Assembly: GCA_963771005.1 (NCBI GenBank)
Contig: CAVYRO010000010.1
Coordinates: 62,001 to 126,000 of the forward strand
Direction: 5' to 3'
Length of the DNA: 64,000 nucleotides
Origin: DASQZK01 sp963771005
GTDB taxonomy: Bacteria > Bacteroidota > Bacteroidia > Bacteroidales > GCA-2748055
Positions 59,436 through 64,000 of this stretch are shown here, one piece after another (position 1 is the stretch's first letter; each line of letters starts with the position of its first letter). The translations under genes were made by a program, and so were the position numbers. The notes under the pieces are model-generated. The model saw only the letters and a list, made by a program, of their open reading frames with translations. It made no database searches and was not told where the DNA came from.

Positions 59436-60376
59436 TATTCCAATGCTACTTTAATATTACTAATCAGATCATTTCTCAAAACATCCCAGGTGTGAAGTAT
59501 CATGTTCTTGATAGCTACATCATTGGAAACGCCATGACCTACCACGATAGGTTTGTTAACTCCCAGGATGGGCGTTCCTCCAAAGTTCTCAAAATTGAAA
59601 AATTCAAAAAAGTCATCGTCGATCCTCCGGCTTTTCAGGAGTTTGTAAAAGCCTTCCGCTTCTTTTAGAATGATGTTGCCAATAAACCCGTCGCAGATCA
59701 GGGCATCGGCACGGGGATCGGTGAAGAATTCATTTGCTTCCACATTGCCGATGAAGTTAAAATCCTTGGAGTCTTTCATCAGCTGAAAGGCCGACTTGGC
59801 TACGAGGTTTCCTTTTTCTTCTTCCGTTCCGATATTCACCAGGCCGATGCGCGGATCATCGATCTTGTTTACACATAATGCATAAGCTTTTCCAAGGATG
59901 CCGTACTGGCAGAGCACATCCGGTTTGCTGTCGGGGTTTATACCGACATCGAGGAGGAGGGTGGACTGGCCGCTTGTATTCGGAAGATTCGCAGCGATGG
60001 CCGGACGGATGATCCCGGGGATGGAATTGATCACCTGGGTGGCTCCGATCATCATTGCGCCTGTATTGCCTGCACTGCACAATGCATCGATCTCACCCAA
60101 ACGCAATGATTTGAACGCCCTGACGATGCTTGAATCCTTCTTGGAAACAAATGATTTATAGGGATGATCGCACATGAGGATCACCTCGCTGGTATGAACA
60201 ATGGATATCCCCTGAAGATCAAATCCATTATCCGATGCAATACGGATAATGGATTCCCTGTCTCCAAAAAGTACTAATTCAACGTTTTCAGGTATATTCT
60301 GGTGGGCCAGGAAGCTTCCTAATACGGCTGCTTCAGGTGCGAAATCTCCACCCATGATGTCTATACCAATACGCAT
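59435..60376 (-). CDS. plsX: Phosphate acyltransferase
   Basis: Makes acyl-phosphate from acyl-ACP for phospholipid synthesis. The 313-residue protein begins IGIDIMGGDFAPEAAVLG, a PlsX hallmark, and has SAGNTGAMMIGAT, LLDVGINPDSKP and DALICDGFIGNIILKEAEG. It lies 28 bp after rpmF. Co-transcription of a lipid enzyme with a ribosomal protein gene is the conserved arrangement. Confidence 0.95.
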   Translation of the reverse strand: MRIGIDIMGGDFAPEAAVLGSFLAHQNIPENVELVLFGDRESIIRIASDNGFDLQGISIVHTSEVILMCDHPYKSFVSKKDSSIVRAFKSLRLGEIDALCSAGNTGAMMIGATQVINSIPGIIRPAIAANLPNTSGQSTLLLDVGINPDSKPDVLCQYGILGKAYALCVNKIDDPRIGLVNIGTEEEKGNLVAKSAFQLMKDSKDFNFIGNVEANEFFTDPRADALICDGFIGNIILKEAEGFYKLLKSRRIDDDFFEFFNFENFGGTPILGVNKPIVVGHGVSNDVAIKNMILHTWDVLRNDLISNIKVALE

Positions 60377-60404
60377 TTTTTAAATGGATTAAACCCGGGA
60401 GTAA

Positions 60405-60596
60405 TTATACTCCGGCTTCCTTTTCAATTACAAGTTTACCTTTGTAGTAGAGGTTCCCGTCCACGTAATATGCCCTGTGCCTTTTATGCACAGTACCTGT
60501 GGTGGGACAGGTAGACAATGTGGGTGCTTCAGCCTTGTAATGTGTCCGTCTTTTATCTCTCCTGGTTTTCGAGATTTTTCTCTTCGGATGTGCCAT
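60405..60596 (-). CDS. rpmF: 50S ribosomal protein L32
   Basis: Ribosomal protein of 63 residues, full length for L32. It begins MAHPKRKISKTRRDKRRTHY and continues with the conserved TLSTCPTTGTVHKRHRAY. Only one of the usual zinc-site cysteines is present, so this looks like a form without a zinc knuckle. It lies between the DUF177 gene and plsX. Confidence 0.96.
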   Translation of the reverse strand: MAHPKRKISKTRRDKRRTHYKAEAPTLSTCPTTGTVHKRHRAYYVDGNLYYKGKLVIEKEAGV

Positions 60597-60695
60597 TTCT
60601 ATTTGGTTTTATTCTCTATATAATAATTTTGATTTTAAAGGTATAATGGAACCCACATGATCGATTATTCTAAAGATACCCTTATGTTTCATAAA

Positions 60696-61223
60696 TCATG
60701 TGGGTTTCATTAAGTTTTTCAATGCATCCCACCTTGGATCATTATCTGGTTTCCGGTCGGATAAATGCTCGTTAATTCTTTCAATCATTTCCCTGTTACA
60801 TCCCGACCTGCCCTCATCATCAACAGGGTGTACCTTTTTTACAGGAAGGGCGAGGGCTGAAAATTCATAGATATACTGCCCGATATCCAGCCTGGACTCT
60901 TCTCTGGGAATAATGATCACCTCATCCGATATATCTCCGGCTTCTTCACCAAAACGAACAAACAGTTCTTCCTCAATATCGACCGGGAAATCGAATTCTT
61001 CAAGACACCGGTCGCAGGTAGTCCTCAGCGTTCCCCGGATATGAAACAAAAGCTGCATAAACTGCACTTTTTTATCGATGACCAGGCTGATCCTGATATC
61101 GCCCCCGGTAATGTCAGGATTTTCAAAATACTCAAAAAACTGTGCGTTCGCTTCAAAAACATATTCATGTTTCCCTTCCTTCAATCCGTGGATAGGGATA
61201 ACATAATCATCCTTCCAACTCAC
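60696..61223 (-). CDS. YceD/DUF177 family protein
   Basis: A 175-residue protein of the DUF177 (YceD) family. It has the strand-rich N-terminus YVIPIHGLKEGKHEYVFEAN, the conserved cysteine cluster TCDRCLEEFDFPV, and a later cysteine in RSGCNREMIE. The family has been linked to 23S rRNA metabolism in plants and E. coli; its exact action is unclear. The start is GTG at 61223, as no in-frame ATG precedes the first conserved strand. It leads the yceD-rpmF-plsX-fabH operon, 100 bp before rpmF. Confidence 0.9.
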   Translation of the reverse strand: MSWKDDYVIPIHGLKEGKHEYVFEANAQFFEYFENPDITGGDIRISLVIDKKVQFMQLLFHIRGTLRTTCDRCLEEFDFPVDIEEELFVRFGEEAGDISDEVIIIPREESRLDIGQYIYEFSALALPVKKVHPVDDEGRSGCNREMIERINEHLSDRKPDNDPRWDALKNLMKPT

Positions 61224-61244
61224 AACGCCAAATTTTTAGTCGTG

Positions 61245-61252
61245 CAAAAGTA
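61245..61252 (-). promoter_or_regulatory. Predicted -7 promoter box of the yceD-rpmF-plsX-fabH operon
   Basis: On the minus strand TACTTTTG fits TAnnTTTG and lies 21 bp before the GTG start of the YceD gene, implying a very short leader. The -33 region is T-rich without a clean TTTG. Confidence 0.45.
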
Positions 61253-61541
61253 TGTATTAATATTTGAATAAAAAAAAGATTTTTAACCTAAACATTCATA
61301 GATGAATGCAAAGTTCTCCGCCATCATCAGTGGATAAAACGGATAAAAAGTCATCGCGGTTCATTTCCTGATAAGTTGAATTCCCGGTGCAGGATATTTT
61401 AAAAATATTGTACATATAACCTTCATTAACAGGCATATCCAAAGCATTTATATCCTACAGGGTTAAAATTTCAATCCGGTTTTGTGGAATTTCCGGGCTC
61501 ACTGCATCCTGTTTATGAATTCAAACTTAAAATTCAATGTT
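61253..61541. other. Divergent intergenic region before the VWA gene
   Basis: An AT-rich, non-coding stretch between the yceD operon promoter and the VWA gene. No hairpin, operator or RNA gene stands out, and no good TAnnTTTG box was found for the rightward VWA gene. Confidence 0.5.
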
Positions 61542-63425
61542 ATGAAAACACTTATGTCAGCTTTCGCAGTAATTATCCTGTCGGTCATCCTTACATCGGC
61601 CGGACAGTCATACAACATTACAGGCAAGGTAACCGATGAAACAGGGGCTCCGGTTGCAGGAGCCAGCGTGGTCGTCAAAAACACTTCAAGAGGAGCCATC
61701 ACCGGAATTAGTGGTGAATACCGTATCGAAGTGACGGATAATGACAAAATCCTCGTCTTTTCTTTCATAGGATATGAAAACAGGGAGGTTCAGATCTCCG
61801 GCCGGACGGTCATCGATGTTTGCCTTACACCGGCCACGACTGAAATGGATGAGGTCGTCATCACCGGTTACGGAACCAAAAAAAGTCATCTTGCCATCAG
61901 GGGTAATGCGAAAGAAAGCGCAGCTCCCGCAGGCAGGGTTTCACGGGTGCAGGACATGTCTTTCGCCGCTCCTGTCGCTCAGCAGGATTTCAATACGGAA
62001 GGGTATAGCACGATCCATGAAAACGGTTATAAGGACGTGCTGAAACAACCCCTCTCCACATTTTCCATTGATGTGGATAAGGCATCCTACTCCAACGTTA
62101 GGCGGTTTATCAACCAGGGTCAGCTCCCCCCGGTGGATGCCGTGAGAATTGAAGAAATGATCAACTATTTCTCCTATGATTATCCTGAGCCCGAAGGCAA
62201 GGATCCCTTTTCCGTTTATACTGAACTGGCCGAATGCCCGTGGAACAGGGATCATCAGCTGCTACATATCGGCTTAAAGGGAAAAAGCATGGATAAGTCG
62301 GAGCTTCCTGCTTCAAACCTGGTATTTCTTCTCGATGTTTCCGGCTCTATGGAATCACCAAACAAGCTTCCCCTCCTGAAATCCGCCTTCCGGCTTCTCG
62401 TGAACCAGCTAAGGGCTTCCGACCGGGTCGCCATTGTCGTTTATGCCGGGGCAGCCGGGACGGTGCTCGAATCCACACCCGGCAATCAAAAAGAAAAGAT
62501 CATGCAGGCAATCGACAATCTGCAGGCAGGGGGTTCAACGGCAGGCGGGCAGGGCCTGATGCTGGCCTATAAGATCGCCGCAGAAAATTTTGCCGAAGGA
62601 GGAAATAACCGGATCATCCTGGCAACAGACGGCGACTTTAACGTCGGCGTATCCAGCAATGCGGAGATGGAGCGCCTTGTGGAAAAGGAGAGAGGCAAGG
62701 GTATCTATATGACGGTGCTCGGATTCGGCATGGGGAATTATAAGGATGATAAAATGGAAACCATCGCTGACAAGGGCAACGGGAATTATGCCTATATCGA
62801 TAACATTCAGGAAGCACGCAAGGTGCTTGTCAGTGAATTTGCCGGAACACTTTTTACAATCGCAAAGGATGTAAAATTTCAGCTCGAGTTTAATCCAAAA
62901 AGGGTGAAGGCGTACCGCCTTGTCGGTTATGAAAACAGGCTTCTCAATGACGAGGATTTCAATGACGACAAAAAAGATGCCGGGGAGATGGGATCAGGAC
63001 ATACCGTCACCGCGCTTTATGAAATAATCCCCGCCGGAGCTGAAGAAAGTACAGGTAAAATTGATCCTCTCAAATACCAGGAAAACCGCGACAGGGTCAA
63101 TACGGATCTTTCCGCCGAACTTCTCACCATTAAACTCCGGTATAAGAAACCTGACGGAAATACAAGCATCCTTATCAACAAGCCTGTCAACGGCCGGCCC
63201 CGTGAAGGAAAGGATATTTCGGACAATTTCAGGTTTTCGGCTGCAGTAGCTGAATTCGGGATGATCCTGCGAAATTCGGAATATAAATCAGATGCCGGCA
63301 TGGAGGATGTCGAAAGACTGGCAAAAGCCGGCAGAGGCAGCGATCCCGAAGGTTACCGTGGCGAATTTATCCGTCTGGTGCGGACAGCCGGAACATTGCA
63401 GGGCCTGAGCTGGAGGGATGAATGA
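61542..63425 (+). CDS. VWA-domain protein with carboxypeptidase-regulatory N-terminal domain (YfbK-like)
   Basis: Exported protein of 627 residues. The signal peptide is MKTLMSAFAVIILSVILTSA. Next is a CarboxypepD_reg-like domain (about 25-110) that ends DEVVITGYGTKK, the SusC-type signature, but no receptor barrel follows. A von Willebrand N-terminal region precedes the VWA domain, whose MIDAS begins LLDVSGSMESP, with ATDGDFNVG and a later threonine supplying further ligands. A C-terminal DUF3520-like region completes the YfbK arrangement. Relatives are periplasmic or surface proteins of unknown job, probably metal-dependent protein binding. ATG at 61542 opens the signal peptide; earlier in-frame starts are not favoured. 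Confidence 0.88.
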   Translation: MKTLMSAFAVIILSVILTSAGQSYNITGKVTDETGAPVAGASVVVKNTSRGAITGISGEYRIEVTDNDKILVFSFIGYENREVQISGRTVIDVCLTPATTEMDEVVITGYGTKKSHLAIRGNAKESAAPAGRVSRVQDMSFAAPVAQQDFNTEGYSTIHENGYKDVLKQPLSTFSIDVDKASYSNVRRFINQGQLPPVDAVRIEEMINYFSYDYPEPEGKDPFSVYTELAECPWNRDHQLLHIGLKGKSMDKSELPASNLVFLLDVSGSMESPNKLPLLKSAFRLLVNQLRASDRVAIVVYAGAAGTVLESTPGNQKEKIMQAIDNLQAGGSTAGGQGLMLAYKIAAENFAEGGNNRIILATDGDFNVGVSSNAEMERLVEKERGKGIYMTVLGFGMGNYKDDKMETIADKGNGNYAYIDNIQEARKVLVSEFAGTLFTIAKDVKFQLEFNPKRVKAYRLVGYENRLLNDEDFNDDKKDAGEMGSGHTVTALYEIIPAGAEESTGKIDPLKYQENRDRVNTDLSAELLTIKLRYKKPDGNTSILINKPVNGRPREGKDISDNFRFSAAVAEFGMILRNSEYKSDAGMEDVERLAKAGRGSDPEGYRGEFIRLVRTAGTLQGLSWRDE

Positions 63426-63436
63426 ACCAGTTGCCG

Positions 63437-63470
63437 GCAGGGACAGGTTGAAGCCCGTCCCTGCTTTTAT
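63437..63470 (+). terminator. Probable terminator of the VWA gene
   Basis: GCAGGGAC (63437-63444) pairs perfectly with GTCCCTGC (63457-63464) around a 12-nt loop and is followed by TTTTAT, ten bases after the VWA stop. It shares its GGGAC core with the two hairpins downstream, so it may also be of REP origin. Confidence 0.65.
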
Positions 63471-63542
63471 CAACTGTCATAATGGGAAATCCTTGGAATT
63501 AAGAGTAAAGTTTAGGATATTGGCGGTTGTGGGAGAATGTCA

Positions 63543-63566
63543 AGGGACAAGGCATACCTTGTCCCT
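63543..63566. repeat. REP-like palindrome, 10-bp perfect arms
   Basis: AGGGACAAGG and CCTTGTCCCT enclose a CATA loop. The design, AGRGAC outer arm, GTCYCT return and 4-nt loop, equals that of the palindrome at 21328-21351 next to the RAYT gene. It lies between the VWA and M1-peptidase genes. Confidence 0.7.
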
Positions 63567-63580
63567 GCGTCATTTGAGAA

Positions 63581-63617
63581 CCACCCGTCCCCGGCAGCTC
63601 CCTGCCGGGACGGGTGG
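63581..63617. repeat. Long GC-rich hairpin with one bulged C
   Basis: CCACCCGTCCCCGGCAG (63581-63597) pairs with CTGCCGGGACGGGTGG (63602-63617) over 16 bp with one bulged C and a 4-nt loop. No T-tract follows, so a terminator is unlikely. It is the third GGGAC-core hairpin within 190 bp. Confidence 0.65.
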
Positions 63618-63668
63618 CAATCATTTTGAGGGTTTAGCCGGTATCCGCCCGTCACTTAAATATTTTCC

Positions 63669-64000
63669 ATGAGCATTCCTTTTTTGAAAGTCTGCCTGTT
63701 GATGTGGCTCATCTGCCTTCAGCCTTTTATGCCGGTGATCGCACAGGACTGGCACGACCGTTACCGTAAGCTCGACGTACAAAAATATGACATCTCTCTC
63801 CGGGTCAGTGACACTTCCGATATGATCTACGGAAAAACCCGGGTTGACATTGAATTCAGGGATTCTGTCACCTGTTTTGTTCTTGACCTTGCCGGGGGGC
63901 AGGGCCTGCATGAGGGAATGCACGTGGATTCTCTAACGTTCGGCGGACATGTACCCGGTTACATCCACAGGAATGACAGCCTGCTGATCACAATTCCTTC
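63669..64000 (+). CDS. M1-family aminopeptidase-like protein, 5' part
   Basis: The gene starts at ATG 63669 and remains open to the window end, giving 110 residues of a longer protein. A signal peptide (hydrophobic CLLMWLICLQPFMPVIAQ) precedes DWHDRYRKLDVQKYDISLRVSD. A beta-rich stretch follows with GKTRVDIEFRDSVTCFVLDL. This opening is that of the N-terminal domain of M1 peptidases; the HExxH zinc site would lie beyond the window. Function is therefore assigned from the N-terminal domain only. It is likely cleaved after the signal and acts outside the inner membrane. Confidence 0.72.
   Translation, partial: MSIPFLKVCLLMWLICLQPFMPVIAQDWHDRYRKLDVQKYDISLRVSDTSDMIYGKTRVDIEFRDSVTCFVLDLAGGQGLHEGMHVDSLTFGGHVPGYIHRNDSLLITIP

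Overview
The window looks like chromosomal DNA of a member of the Bacteroidota, most likely an anaerobic or facultative Bacteroidales-type organism. The grounds are a C-terminal type IX secretion (T9SS) sorting domain, SusC-style carboxypeptidase-regulatory domains with the DEVVVTGYG signature, large two-domain ABC permeases, an ATP synthase cluster led by a bactofilin and lacking the beta and epsilon genes, TAnnTTTG-type promoter boxes, poor Shine-Dalgarno sequences, and a multi-subunit [FeFe]-hydrogenase. Nothing marks a prophage, integrated plasmid or CRISPR array. The one mobile-type gene is a small REP-associated tyrosine transposase.

Layout. 0-8.9 kb: peptidase E, an AsmA-like envelope protein, a sensor kinase and a U32 protein on the plus strand, then an unrecognised protein with an internal duplication, selenouridine synthase MnmH and an AIM24 protein on the minus strand. 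9-17.4 kb: a hybrid histidine kinase, RsgA, a CBM9/SGNH lipoprotein, a small outer-membrane protein, an SRPBCC protein and an MFS transporter. 17.5-21.8 kb: a large DUF3160 protein predicted to leave by T9SS, a DUF2721 membrane protein, the RAYT transposase bracketed by palindromes, and dihydrofolate reductase, whose stop codon lies inside a REP-like palindrome. 22-25.7 kb: a three-gene NADH-linked [FeFe]-hydrogenase operon behind a 20-bp perfect palindrome resembling a Rex operator. 25.9-31.3 kb: a sorbosone-dehydrogenase-like lipoprotein and a cytochrome c lipoprotein, a prolyl-tRNA deacylase, and an LtaS-like/diacylglycerol-kinase pair. 31.4-37.7 kb: tRNA-Val, an outer-membrane barrel, LhgO, a class IV aminotransferase and an ABC exporter. 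38-40.6 kb: a response regulator, an ECF sigma factor and an overlapping membrane-anchored partner with a TonB C-terminal domain.

40.7-52 kb is an arginine/proline block. argR, an acyltransferase, argG, proC, argE, argH, proB and proA run leftward. carB runs rightward from the shared intergenic region, which carries two tandem ARG-box-like sites overlapping the predicted argR promoter. argB, argC, argD, argF and carA are absent from the block. Between convergent carB and atpG lies a stretch of short tandem repeats. 52.3-58.3 kb is the ATP synthase cluster bacA-atpZ-(membrane protein)-atpB-E-F-H-A-G. atpA is interrupted by a one-base frameshift, either a sequence error or a real lesion. 58.4-61.2 kb is the yceD-rpmF-plsX-fabH lipid/ribosome cluster. 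61.5-64 kb holds a von Willebrand factor A lipid-exposed or periplasmic protein, an array of GGGAC-core hairpins, and the start of an M1-type aminopeptidase that runs off the window.

Candidates for novelty are the REP/RAYT family with at least three related palindromes, the minimal HydB subunit with its redox-type operator, the acyltransferase inside the arginine operon, the LtaS-like/DAG-kinase pair, and the orphan SusC-signature domains on non-barrel proteins. Family assignments come from recognisable motifs and remembered family features. No database search was run.
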